NCBI GenBank assembly: GCA_046330935.1
Contig: JAXLRU010000007.1
Span: 293,887 to 357,886, forward strand
Source of the DNA: JAXLRU01 sp046330935
Lineage (GTDB): Bacteria; Actinomycetota; Actinomycetes; Actinomycetales; Kineosporiaceae
DNA: 64,000 bases
Direction of reading: 5' to 3'
This document shows positions 17,412 to 25,624 of the stretch, piece by piece; the stretch's first letter is position 1, and each line of letters begins with the position of its first letter. The position numbers were made by a program, and so were the translations under genes. Under the pieces are notes generated by a model, which was not told the origin of the DNA, ran no database searches, and was given only the letters and a program-made list of their open reading frames with translations.

Positions 17412-18610
17412 GCCCCACCCGCCCGGACCGCGTCGGCGGCGGCGGGCCCGGCGGGCCCTGCCTGCGACGCCGGCTGCAGCGCGGAAGCTTCGGCGACGGC
17501 GACCGGCGCACCGACCGCGCCGTGCCGGCGGGCGCGCAGCGGCCCGAGGGTCAGCACGGTCGCCACCACGACGGCGACCAGCCCCAGCGCCAGCGACGTC
17601 ACGACCGGGACGAACGCGACCGACGCGACGCCGAACGCGGCCGTCGCCGCCCACACGTACATGATCAGGACGGCGCGGCCGTGGCTGTGCCCCAGCTCGA
17701 GCATCCGGTGGTGCAGGTGGTGCTTGTCGGGGGCGAAGGGCGACCGCCCGGCCCTGGTGCGGCGCAGCACCGCGAGCACGAGGTCGATCAGGGGCAGCGC
17801 GAGGACGGCCAGCGGCAGCGCGACCGGCACGAACGCGGGCACGATCTGCGCCTGCGACACGACGTTGGGGTCCACCTGCCCGGTGATCGCGATCGTGGAG
17901 CTGGCCAGGAGCAGTCCGATCAGCATGGACCCGCTGTCGCCCATGAAGACGCGGGCGGGGTGGAGGTTGTGCGGCAGGAACCCCACGCACGAGCCCACGA
18001 GCGCGGCGGTCACGAGCGTGGCCAGCGAGGAGTAGTCGTTGGGGCTGGCGTCGCGGGAGAGCAGGTAGGAGTAGACGAAGAACGCCGACGCCGCGATGCC
18101 GACGATCCCCGCCGCGAGCCCGTCGAGCCCGTCGACGAAGTTCACCGCGTTGATCGTCACCAGCACCGTGAGGACCGTGAGGGAGATCAGGGTCGTCGAC
18201 GACGGGATGGTCACCCCGGCGATCGGCAGGGAGACCAGCTGGATGCCCTGCCACGCCATCATGCCCGCGATCAACGCCTGGCCGGCGACCTTGGTCAGCG
18301 GGTCGAGACTCCACAGGTCGTCGGCGACGCCCAGCAGGCAGACCGCGGCGGCTCCGGCCATCACTGCCCACGAGGCGGGGTTGTCGCGGAACAGCGGGGC
18401 GAGGAACGGGATGCGGCTCGCCGTCAGCAGCGCGACGAGGAAGCCCGCGAGCATCGCCGTGCCCCCCATGCGCGGCGTCGGCACCGTGTGGACGTCGCGG
18501 TCGCGCACCGGGGTGAAGGCCCCGATGCGGCGGGCCAGACGCCGGGCGAGCGGCGTGGTGAGGAAGGTGACGGCGGCCGCCACCAGCAGCACGTACAGGT
18601 AGCCCCTCAC
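17408..18610 (-). CDS. MraY/WecA-family undecaprenyl-phosphate glycosyl-phosphate transferase
   Basis: A 400-residue polytopic protein of about eleven helices. Catalytic features of the family are visible: LGVADDLWSLDPLTK (Asp pair), NAVNFVDGLDGLAAG, RVFMGDSGSMLIG and the His-rich loop KHHLHHRMLELGH. Such enzymes load HexNAc-1-phosphate onto undecaprenyl phosphate for wall polymers; the actinobacterial gene at this position is WecA-like rather than MraY. The C-terminus has an extra Ala-rich tail. The GTG start overlaps the tsaC-like stop (GTGA). Confidence 0.9.
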   Translation of the reverse strand: MRGYLYVLLVAAAVTFLTTPLARRLARRIGAFTPVRDRDVHTVPTPRMGGTAMLAGFLVALLTASRIPFLAPLFRDNPASWAVMAGAAAVCLLGVADDLWSLDPLTKVAGQALIAGMMAWQGIQLVSLPIAGVTIPSSTTLISLTVLTVLVTINAVNFVDGLDGLAAGIVGIAASAFFVYSYLLSRDASPNDYSSLATLVTAALVGSCVGFLPHNLHPARVFMGDSGSMLIGLLLASSTIAITGQVDPNVVSQAQIVPAFVPVALPLAVLALPLIDLVLAVLRRTRAGRSPFAPDKHHLHHRMLELGHSHGRAVLIMYVWAATAAFGVASVAFVPVVTSLALGLVAVVVATVLTLGPLRARRHGAVGAPVAVAEASALQPASQAGPAGPAAADAVRAGGA

Positions 18611-19245
18611 GCGCTCACCTCCGGGGATGGGTCGGCCGGCACCCAGGCGGCGAGCTCCTCGGCCGGCACCGCGCCCTCGCGCAGCACCCGCAGCGGCTCG
18701 ACGCGGGCGTCCACGACCGTCGAGGGAGGCTGCTCGGGCGCCGTCCCGGCGTCGAGGTACACCAGCACCGACTCCCCCAGCAGCTCCTGCGCCCGCGTCG
18801 CCGTCCGCACCTGCTCGCCGACCCCGACGCCGACGGCGAGCAGGGGCCCGCTGCGGGAGAGGACCTCCAGCGCCACGGGATGCAGCGGGACCCGCACGGT
18901 GATCGCCGAGCCGACGTTCCAGTCGAGGGTGGGCTGGGCGTGCGTGACGAGGCTGATCGGCCCCGGCCACCACGCCCTCACGAGGTCGCGCGCCGCGTCC
19001 CCGACCCGCGAGGCGACGCCGTCCAGCATCCGCAGGTCGGCCACGAACAGGGGCGGGGAGGCCACCTCTCGGCCCTTGGCCCGGGACAGGGCGGCGGTCG
19101 CGTCGGGCCGGAACGCGTCGACGGTCAGCGCGTACCCGGTGTCGGTGGGCAGGACCACGAGCTCGCCGTCACCCAACGCGCGGACCGCCTGGTCCAGCCC
19201 GCGGCGTCGCCAGGCGGGGTCGCTGCAGTCGTACCGCACGCTCAC
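18607..19245 (-). CDS. L-threonylcarbamoyladenylate synthase (Sua5/YciO/YrdC)
   Basis: A 212-residue YrdC-domain protein. It shows VVLPTDTGYALTVDAF, SRAKGREVASPPLFV, WWPGPISLV and IPVR-like TVRVPLHPVAL, all typical of the enzyme that forms threonylcarbamoyl-AMP for tRNA t6A. The strict KxR and SxN residues are partly altered (AKGRE, VGSAITVR), as in some actinobacterial members. GTGA overlaps couple it to prmC upstream and the WecA-like gene downstream. Confidence 0.88.
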   Translation of the reverse strand: MSVRYDCSDPAWRRRGLDQAVRALGDGELVVLPTDTGYALTVDAFRPDATAALSRAKGREVASPPLFVADLRMLDGVASRVGDAARDLVRAWWPGPISLVTHAQPTLDWNVGSAITVRVPLHPVALEVLSRSGPLLAVGVGVGEQVRTATRAQELLGESVLVYLDAGTAPEQPPSTVVDARVEPLRVLREGAVPAEELAAWVPADPSPEVSA

Positions 19246-20198
19246 GACGGCCAGTCTCCCACCCGCGTCGGCGCGGCGGGCGCCGCCGTGCGGTGCGCGA
19301 GGAGCATCCGTGGCCGCCCGGTGAGGTCCTCGCGCGTGTGCACGTCCTCCCACGGACCGCGAACCGTGAGGGCGCGTGCCGCGCTCGCCTGCACGTCCGC
19401 GTGCTCCATCACCAGGCGCCCCCCGGCCGTGAGCAGCACCGCAGCTGCGGCCACGACCGCGGCGGGCACCTCCAGCCCGTCGTCGCCGCCGCCGTACAGC
19501 GCGAGGACGGGGTCGTGGTCGCGCACCTCGGGATCGACGGGCGTCGCGTTCGGCGGGATGTACGGGGGGTTGCTCACGACGACGTCGACATCCCCGGCGA
19601 GGTCGGCGAGCAGCACCTGCTCGCACCGGCGCACGTCGCCCACCCGCAGCTCCACCCGGGCGCCGGCGGCCGTGGCCGCGATGTTGCGGCGCGCCCACTC
19701 CACGGCGGGCGGGTCCAGCTCGACGGCGACGACGCGGGCGTCGGGCACCTCGTCGGCGACGGCGAGGGCGATCGCCGCGGACCCGGTACAGAGGTCGACG
19801 ACGAGCGGCTGGCGGCCGGTGGCGCCGACCGCGCGCGCACACGCGATCGCGACGGCGGCGACCTCCTCGGTCTCGGGGCGAGGGACGAACACCCCGGGCC
19901 CGACCGCGAGTTCCAGGCCGCGGAATCCCGCGCGCCCCGTGAGGTGCTGCAGGGGCTCGCGGGCGCTGCGCCTGGTCACCAGCGCGTCGAACACCTCCAC
20001 CGCCGGCCGGGCGGGACGGTGCCCGAGCAGGTCCAGCCGGGCCAGCTCGCCGAGGCCGACCCCCAGGGCATGGGCGAGCAGGGCCCGCGCGTCGGCCTCG
20101 GGGGACGCCACCCCGGCGGAGGCCAGCCGGGCCGCGGCGTCGCGCAGGAGCGCGCGGACACCGTCCGTACCGGGCACGTCGAGGGCCGGCCGGGTCAC
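19242..20198 (-). CDS. prmC: Peptide chain release factor N5-glutamine methyltransferase
   Basis: A 318-residue SAM-dependent methyltransferase. The N-terminal helical domain recognises release factors, the SAM site reads VVDLCTGSAAIALAVADE, and the active NPPY sequence is in VVVSNPPYIPPNA. It methylates the Gln of the GGQ loop of RF1/RF2. Starts by GTG overlapping the prfA stop, the standard arrangement. Confidence 0.95.
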   Translation of the reverse strand: MTRPALDVPGTDGVRALLRDAAARLASAGVASPEADARALLAHALGVGLGELARLDLLGHRPARPAVEVFDALVTRRSAREPLQHLTGRAGFRGLELAVGPGVFVPRPETEEVAAVAIACARAVGATGRQPLVVDLCTGSAAIALAVADEVPDARVVAVELDPPAVEWARRNIAATAAGARVELRVGDVRRCEQVLLADLAGDVDVVVSNPPYIPPNATPVDPEVRDHDPVLALYGGGDDGLEVPAAVVAAAAVLLTAGGRLVMEHADVQASAARALTVRGPWEDVHTREDLTGRPRMLLAHRTAAPAAPTRVGDWPS

Positions 20199-21307
20199 TG
20201 GGGGGCCCCGGCGGAGGCGGCGGCGAGGCGCTGGGCCTCGTCGGCCGCCACACAGGAGCCGATGACGGCGTCGAGGTCGCCGGCCAGCACCTGGTCGAGG
20301 TTGTAGGCCTTGAAGCCGGTGCGGTGGTCGGCGATGCGGTTCTCGGGGAAGTTGTAGGTGCGGATGCGCTCCGAGCGGTCGACGGTGCGCACCTGGGAGC
20401 GCCGCGCGGCCGACGCCTGGGCCGCAGCCTCCTCCTGCGCGATCGCGCGCAGCCGGGCGCGCAGGATCCGCAGGGCCTGCTCCTTGTTCTGCAGCTGCGA
20501 CTTCTCGTTCTGGCAGGACACGACGAGGCCCGTGGGCAGGTGCGTGATGCGCACGGCGGAGTCGGTGGTGTTGACCGACTGGCCGCCCGGCCCCGAGGAG
20601 CGGAAGACGTCGATGCGCAGGTCGGCGGGCTCGATCGGCGCCTCGTCGACCTCCTCGACCTCGGCGAGCACGAGCACCCCCGCCGCCGAGGTGTGGATGC
20701 GCCCCTGCGACTCGGTGACGGGCACCCGCTGGACCCGGTGGACCCCGCCCTCGAACTTCAGGCTCTGCCAGACCCCGGCGCCGGGCTCGTGCCCGCGCGC
20801 CTTGACGGCGAGGGCGACGTCCTTGAAGCCGCCGAGATCACTGTCGGTGGAGGAGAGCACCTCGGTGCTCCAGCCGCGCCGCTCGGCGTAGCGCACGTAC
20901 ATGCGCAAGAGGTCCCCGGCGAACAGGGCCGACTCCTCGCCGCCCTCCCCCGCCTTGATCTCGAGGATGACGTCGCGGTCGTCGTCGGGGTCGCGCGGTA
21001 CGAGGGCCAGACGCAGCCGGTCGCGGGCCGCCTCGGCGACCTCGGTCAGGGCGGGCAGCTCGGCCGCGAAGCCCGCGTCGTCGACGGCGAGCTCGGCCGC
21101 CGCGGCGAGGTCGTCGACCGCCGCACGCCACGCCGTCGCGGCCTCGACCACCGCGCCCAGCTCCGCGTAGCGACGGCCCACCCGGCGGGCCGAGGCCGCG
21201 TCGCTGTGCAGGTCGGGGTCGGCGAGGCGGCGCTCCAGCTCGGCGTGCTCGGCGAGCAGGGGACCGACGGCCTCGCCCAGGGCGGCGTCGGCGGACGGGG
21301 TGGTCAA
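20195..21307 (-). CDS. prfA: Peptide chain release factor 1
   Basis: A 370-residue class I release factor reading UAA and UAG. The GGQ loop is SSGPGGQSVNTTDSAVRI and the stop-recognition domain lies near VQRVPVTESQGRIHTSAA. TTG 21307 is taken as the start because GAGGAG lies 6 nt upstream; GTG 21343 would add twelve Pro-rich residues. It is coupled to prmC by a GTGA overlap. Confidence 0.94.
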   Translation of the reverse strand: MTTPSADAALGEAVGPLLAEHAELERRLADPDLHSDAASARRVGRRYAELGAVVEAATAWRAAVDDLAAAAELAVDDAGFAAELPALTEVAEAARDRLRLALVPRDPDDDRDVILEIKAGEGGEESALFAGDLLRMYVRYAERRGWSTEVLSSTDSDLGGFKDVALAVKARGHEPGAGVWQSLKFEGGVHRVQRVPVTESQGRIHTSAAGVLVLAEVEEVDEAPIEPADLRIDVFRSSGPGGQSVNTTDSAVRITHLPTGLVVSCQNEKSQLQNKEQALRILRARLRAIAQEEAAAQASAARRSQVRTVDRSERIRTYNFPENRIADHRTGFKAYNLDQVLAGDLDAVIGSCVAADEAQRLAAASAGAPQ

Positions 21308-21371
21308 CGGGGGCTCCTCGGGCGGACTACGGGCGAACGGCACGTCCGGCCCGCGCGGCGCGGCACCGGGG

Positions 21372-21418
21372 CAAAAGCACGGCGCCGGTGGCCCCGCGAG
21401 TGCGGGCCACCGGCGCCG
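21372..21418 (-). terminator. Intrinsic terminator of rpmE
   Basis: A perfect 15-bp GC stem (arms at 21380-21394 and 21404-21418, 9-nt loop) is followed on the leftward strand by GCTTTTGC, giving a short U run. Confidence 0.85.
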
Positions 21419-21425
21419 GGACGAT

Positions 21426-21641
21426 CTACTTGCCGGCCTTCTTGCCGTAGCGCTGCTGGAACTTGGCGACGCGACCGCCGGTGTCCAGGATCTTCTGCTT
21501 GCCGGTGTAGAAGGGGTGGCACTGGCTGCAGACGTCGGCGCTGATGGCGCCGTTCTTCGCCGTGCTGCGCGTGGTGAAGGTGCTCCCGCAGGTGCACGTC
21601 ACCGTGGTCTCGTGGTAGTCCGGGTGGATCCCGCTCTTCAT
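21426..21641 (-). CDS. rpmE: Ribosomal protein bL31 (zinc-binding form)
   Basis: A 71-residue large-subunit protein. It begins MKSGIHPDYHETTVTCTCG and includes VCSQCHPFYTGKQK; the CxC and CxxC pairs show the zinc-containing (C+) form. ATG 21641 has GAGGAG upstream. A strong terminator follows. Upstream, the IS30 element now separates it from rho, its usual neighbour. Confidence 0.96.
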   Translation of the reverse strand: MKSGIHPDYHETTVTCTCGSTFTTRSTAKNGAISADVCSQCHPFYTGKQKILDTGGRVAKFQQRYGKKAGK

Positions 21642-21812
21642 GACGCTCCTCAGGTGTGCACGGTCGCCGGGTCGCCGCGCCCGGTGGCGCAGATCGTGAA
21701 CCGGAACCGCCGTCCATAGTGCCAGAGGTGGCACCGGCCTCCCAAACGGCGCCGGATCCGCAAACCTTCCCGTGGCGGGTCACCTGGCAGGTCACGTGCC
21801 CGGGTGCGCGAA

Positions 21813-21840
21813 GGGCCCGCCGGAACGTCGCCGGATTCTC
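21813..21840. repeat. Left arm of the palindrome split by the IS element
   Basis: This 28-bp segment is the near-exact reverse complement of 23287-23313. Together they would form a long hairpin, probably the rho terminator, before the IS inserted at its centre. Confidence 0.7.
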
Positions 21841-21841
21841 G

Positions 21842-21857
21842 TGGTGCTCGCAACACC
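21842..21857 (+). repeat. IS left terminal inverted repeat
   Basis: TGGTGCTCGCAACACC, one mismatch from the right-end repeat. Confidence 0.75.
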
Positions 21858-21864
21858 GGATGGG

Positions 21865-23244
21865 TCAGGCGCTCGGTAGTAGATCACGCAGGCGCTCGGC
21901 TGGGGTTTCCCAGTCGAGCGTCTTGCGTGGGCGGCGGTTGAGGAGGGCGGCGACTCGGGCGAGGTCCTCGGGGGTGTGGGTGGACAGGTCGGTGCCCTTG
22001 GGGAAGTACTGGCGTAGGAGCCCGTTGGTGTTCTCGTTGGTTCCTCGCTGCCAGGGCGAGTGTGGGTCGCAGAAGTAGACGTCGACGCCGGTGGCGATGC
22101 TGATCTGGCGGTGCGCGGCCATCTCGCAGCCCTGGTCCCAGGTCAGGGTGCGGCGCAGTTGTTCGGGCAGGGAGCCGATCAGCGGGACCAGGGTGTCGCG
22201 GACTTCCTCGGCGGAGTGCCCGCCAGGTAAGTGACCGAGCATCACGAAACGGCTGGAGCGTTCGACCAGGGTCACGATCGCCGACGCCGACCCGGTCCCG
22301 ACGATCAGGTCTCCCTCCCAATGTCCGGGGACAGCCCGGTCGGCGACCTCTGCAGGTCGGTCCGAGATCATGACCATGGGCTCGGTGAACCGTGGTGTTC
22401 GCTGGTCGGGGCTGCGGTGGGGCTTGCGGCGGGTCCTCCCGGTGCGCAGAGCCTGTGCGATCTCGCGGCGTAGGCCGCCGCGGGCCTGGACGTAGATCGC
22501 CTGGTAGATCGTTTCCACGCCTGCCCGCATGTCCTGGTCGTCGGGAAACTGCCTGATCAGAGCGTGGCAGATCTGCTCGGGAGACCACTGCTCGGCGAGC
22601 CGGGCCATCACATAGTCCCGTAGCCGGCCGGGCTGGGCGAGCTTGGCGGGCTTGGGTCGGGACCTGGAGGACGCCCAGGCCCGCTGCGCCCGGTGCGGGC
22701 GGTACTCGCCCTCGACCGAGCGGGCGTCGACCTCACGTTTGACGGTGGAGGCCGGACGGCCCAGTGCCCGCCCGATCGCGCGCAGGGAACGCCCGGCCCT
22801 GCGCATGTCGGCGATCGTCTCCCGCTCGGCGACCGTCAAGAACCTGGGGTGAAGCACCGCCTCGACCGCCGCCCCAGGCGCGCTGAACGACTTGACCATG
22901 GTGACCACACCGGTCTTGTAGTCCACCAGCCGACCATCGGGGTACAGGCGCGTGCTACAGGTCTTGCGCACACCCCGGTCCCAGTCCCTGGCGGTGCGCT
23001 CGTTCACCCCGACCTCGGCCGCAGCCCGCCTCTGCCCGACCCCAGTAGCGCGCAGTTCCTGATAGCGGGATCGCCCTGGATGGGGCCTCACCCCCGACGT
23101 CCCCCGACCCCGCACCCCCGCCGCGCGCGCCCACCCGAACGCCGTGTTCCGGTTCACCCCCACAGCCCGTGCCGCCCTCGAGATGCTGCCGTCCTCACGG
23201 TCCAACGCCTCGAAGAACCTCCGCTTCGCATCACCAAAAGCCAT
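21865..23244 (-). CDS. IS30-family transposase
   Basis: A 459-residue DDE transposase. Two helix-turn-helix parts come first (ISRAARAVGVNRNTAFGWAR; then RSLRAIGRALGRPASTVKREV), followed by the IS30 catalytic core: Asp in GHWEGDLIVG, Asp in LTWDQGCEMA and Glu in RGTNENTNGLLRQYFPKG. The reading frame is complete, so the element may be active. ATG 23244 is taken as start; ATG 23286, at the very end of the element, would add 14 residues. Both codons are paired inside a strong hairpin at 23242-23287. Confidence 0.95.
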   Translation of the reverse strand: MAFGDAKRRFFEALDREDGSISRAARAVGVNRNTAFGWARAAGVRGRGTSGVRPHPGRSRYQELRATGVGQRRAAAEVGVNERTARDWDRGVRKTCSTRLYPDGRLVDYKTGVVTMVKSFSAPGAAVEAVLHPRFLTVAERETIADMRRAGRSLRAIGRALGRPASTVKREVDARSVEGEYRPHRAQRAWASSRSRPKPAKLAQPGRLRDYVMARLAEQWSPEQICHALIRQFPDDQDMRAGVETIYQAIYVQARGGLRREIAQALRTGRTRRKPHRSPDQRTPRFTEPMVMISDRPAEVADRAVPGHWEGDLIVGTGSASAIVTLVERSSRFVMLGHLPGGHSAEEVRDTLVPLIGSLPEQLRRTLTWDQGCEMAAHRQISIATGVDVYFCDPHSPWQRGTNENTNGLLRQYFPKGTDLSTHTPEDLARVAALLNRRPRKTLDWETPAERLRDLLPSA

Positions 23245-23287
23245 GGTCCTCGCAACTCCCTCAACTGAGGGTGTTGCGAGGACCATG
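23242..23287 (-). promoter_or_regulatory. Hairpin enclosing the transposase start codon
   Basis: CATGGTCCTCGCAAC at 23242-23256 pairs perfectly with 23273-23287, and an inner CCCTCA/TGAGGG stem continues to a 2-nt loop. In RNA reading leftward into the element both candidate ATG codons lie in the stem. It incorporates the right terminal repeat. Confidence 0.7.
23270..23285 (-). repeat. IS right terminal inverted repeat
   Basis: Complement reads TGGTCCTCGCAACACC, matching the left repeat at 15 of 16 positions. Confidence 0.75.
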
Positions 23288-23313
23288 AGAACCCGGCGTC
23301 GTCCGGCGGGCCC
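23287..23313. repeat. Right arm of the palindrome split by the IS element
   Basis: Reverse complement of the left arm at 21813-21840 with a few mismatches and one gap. It starts 15 bp after the rho stop codon on the leftward strand, as expected for a rho terminator stem. Confidence 0.7.
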
Positions 23314-23328
23314 TGTCGTCGTCGCTGG

Positions 23329-25317
23329 TCAGTCCTCGTCGCCGCGTCCGGGGATCGGCGTCGTCTTCTGCACCTGCATGAGGAACTCGACGTTGCTGCG
23401 GGTCTGCTTCAGGCGGTCCAGGAGCAGCTCGATCGCCTGCTCGGAGGCCAGCGCGCTCATCACGCGGCGCAGCTTCCAGATGACGTTCGTCTCCTCCTTC
23501 GACATGAGGATCTCCTCACGCCGGGTGCCCGAGGGGTTGACGTCCACGGCCGGGAAGATGCGCTTGTCGGCCAGCTGGCGCGACAGCCGCAGCTCCATGT
23601 TTCCGGTGCCCTTGAACTCCTCGAAGATCACCTCGTCCATCTTCGAGCCCGTCTCCACCAGAGCGGTGGCGAGGATCGTCAACGAGCCGCCGTCCTCGAT
23701 GTTGCGGGCCGCGCCGAAGAACCGCTTGGGCGGGTACAGCGCCGAGGAGTCGACACCACCGGAGAGGATGCGCCCGCTGGCGGGGGCCGCCAGGTTGTAG
23801 GCGCGGCCCAGGCGGGTGATCGAGTCGAGCAGGACGACGACGTCGTGCCCCAGCTCGACGAGGCGCTTGGCCCGCTCGATCGCCAGCTCGGCGACCGTGG
23901 TGTGGTCGTCGGCGGGGCGGTCGAAGGTCGAGGCGATGACCTCGCCCTTGACCGTGCGCTGCATGTCGGTGACCTCTTCAGGGCGCTCGTCGACGAGCAC
24001 GACCATGAGGTGGACCTCGGGGTTGTTGCGGGCGATCGCGTTGGCGATGGCCTGCAGGATCAGCGTCTTACCCGCCTTGGGCGGGGAGACGATGAGCCCG
24101 CGCTGGCCCTTGCCGATCGGCGCGACGAGGTCGATGATGCGCGTCCCGAGCACGCCCGGCTCGGTCTCCAGGCGCAGCCGCTCCTGCGGGTACAGGGGCG
24201 TGAGCTTGGAGAAGTCGGGCCGGTTGCGCGACTCCTCGGGAGCGGCACCGTTGATCTCGTCGATGCGCACCAGGGCGTTGAACTTCTGCCGCTGGCCCTG
24301 CTGCTCGCCCTCGCGGGGCTGGCGGACGGCGCCGCGGACGGCGTCGCCCTTGCGCAGGCCGTGCTTCTTCACCTGGCCCAGGGAGACGTAGACGTCGTTG
24401 GGGCCGGGCAGGTAGCCGGACGTGCGCAGGAACGCGTAGTTGTCGAGGACGTCGAGGATGCCGGCGACGGGGATCAGGACCTCGTCCTCGCCGACCTCGA
24501 CGTCGTCGGCGCCCGCGGGGGCACCGTCGGGGCGCGTGCGGCGCTTGCGGTCGCGGTAGCGGCCACGACGGCGCCGGCCGCGGCCGTCGCCGTCCTCGTC
24601 GTCGTCGTCCATGGGGCTGCCGCCCTGCGGACCCTGGTGCGACGGAGCCTGACCGCGGTTGTCCTCGCGGGCGGCGGCGGGGCGCTCGCCCTGATCGCCC
24701 TCGCCGCGGGGCTGGCGGTTGTCGCGGTCGCGGCGGTTGCGGTCGTTGCGGTCACGGCGCTGGTTGCCCTCGCGCTCGCCGCGCTCGGGGCGCTGCTCGC
24801 GCGGGGCCTCCGCCGCGGGCTCGGCGGTGGTGGCGGCCGCGGCCGCGTCGCCGTTGTCGCGCTGGGTGGGGGCCGGTGCCTCGGCGGGAGCCTCGGCCTG
24901 CTCGGCGCGGGGGGCGCCGCCGGCGGAGGTGGCGCGGCGGGACCGACCGCGGCGCGGGGCCTGGGCGCCCGCGTCGCCGGAGGAGTCCGACGCCGACGCG
25001 GGGGCGGGCTGCTCGGGCTGGTCGGACGATGCGGACGGCGCCTGCGCCGCAGCCGGGGTGCTGGGAGCGCCGGTGGTCTCGGGCGCCTGCGCGGCGGCCT
25101 CGGACCGGGACGCGCGCCGGGCGGGAGCCTGCCCGCCGGCCGTGCGCTCCTGGATCGCCGCCAGGAGGTCGGACTTGCGCATCCGAGTGGTGCCACCGAT
25201 GCCGAGCTGGGAGGCGAGGGCCTGCAGCTCGGGCAGTCGGAGGGCGGAGAGGCTGCCGCGGGCGCCGTCCGCTGATGCGGACCGGCCGGCTGCGGCGACC
25301 TCGGTGGTTTCTGTCAC
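23329..25317 (-). CDS. rho: Transcription termination factor Rho
   Basis: A 662-residue hexameric RNA helicase. The short N-terminal Rho domain (LRLPELQALASQLGIGGTTRMRKSDLLAAI) is followed by about 200 residues of Ala/Glu/Arg/Asp-rich low complexity, the insert usual in actinobacteria. Next are the RNA-binding domain (GILDVLDNYAFLRTSGYLPG) and the ATPase (GKGQRGLIVSPPKAGKT; LLDSITRLGRAYN). GTG 25317 has GGGAAGGAT upstream. The gene ends in KTTPIPGRGDED. Its downstream palindrome is interrupted by the IS30 element. Confidence 0.97.
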   Translation of the reverse strand: MTETTEVAAAGRSASADGARGSLSALRLPELQALASQLGIGGTTRMRKSDLLAAIQERTAGGQAPARRASRSEAAAQAPETTGAPSTPAAAQAPSASSDQPEQPAPASASDSSGDAGAQAPRRGRSRRATSAGGAPRAEQAEAPAEAPAPTQRDNGDAAAAATTAEPAAEAPREQRPERGEREGNQRRDRNDRNRRDRDNRQPRGEGDQGERPAAAREDNRGQAPSHQGPQGGSPMDDDDEDGDGRGRRRRGRYRDRKRRTRPDGAPAGADDVEVGEDEVLIPVAGILDVLDNYAFLRTSGYLPGPNDVYVSLGQVKKHGLRKGDAVRGAVRQPREGEQQGQRQKFNALVRIDEINGAAPEESRNRPDFSKLTPLYPQERLRLETEPGVLGTRIIDLVAPIGKGQRGLIVSPPKAGKTLILQAIANAIARNNPEVHLMVVLVDERPEEVTDMQRTVKGEVIASTFDRPADDHTTVAELAIERAKRLVELGHDVVVLLDSITRLGRAYNLAAPASGRILSGGVDSSALYPPKRFFGAARNIEDGGSLTILATALVETGSKMDEVIFEEFKGTGNMELRLSRQLADKRIFPAVDVNPSGTRREEILMSKEETNVIWKLRRVMSALASEQAIELLLDRLKQTRSNVEFLMQVQKTTPIPGRGDED

Positions 25318-25624
25318 GAAGGATCCTTCCCTCGTCGGCCGTCGCGGAATGCGCGGCTGAACGGGTGTCGTGCCCGGGGTGGACCGGACGGCTTGCAGCA
25401 CGCGGGCACAGCACCTGACCGATCGACGGATCGATCGAGGAGGGCGATGGAAGGTACTCCTGGCCGAGCCGGAAACGGCCTCACACTCAGGGGGCCGGAC
25501 CGTCACAGCGGGCCCACGACGACAGGCCACGACAGCGAGAATCCCCAGCGACTGCTCGGTCATGCTAACACCACGCTCACCGCGGGGCGAAGAACCGGCC
25601 CGCCGTTTCGCTGAGGGCGTGCCG
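25318..25624 (-). other. Long leader and promoter region of rho
   Basis: A 307-bp gap after thrB. A TAGCAT hexamer on the leftward strand at 25562-25567 is a candidate rho -10, giving a leader of about 240 nt. No clear -35 and no further gene are visible. Long rho leaders often serve autoregulation; that is inference here. Confidence 0.4.

Larger units (their letters stand above)
21841..23286 (-). mobile_element. IS30-family insertion sequence
   Basis: An approximately 1446-bp element with one intact transposase gene and terminal inverted repeats TGGTGCTCGCAACACC (21842-21857) and, at the right end, the complement of TGGTCCTCGCAACACC (23270-23285), 15 of 16 identical. It lies exactly in the centre of a 28-bp inverted repeat, matching the preference of IS30 elements for palindromic targets. 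A target duplication cannot be read with confidence because the flanks are mutually complementary. Confidence 0.85.

Noticed and set aside
21835..23292. Target-site duplication of the IS30 element
   Set aside because: Flanks are complementary (TTCTC and GAGAA) rather than directly repeated; a 2-3 bp duplication cannot be told apart from the palindrome.
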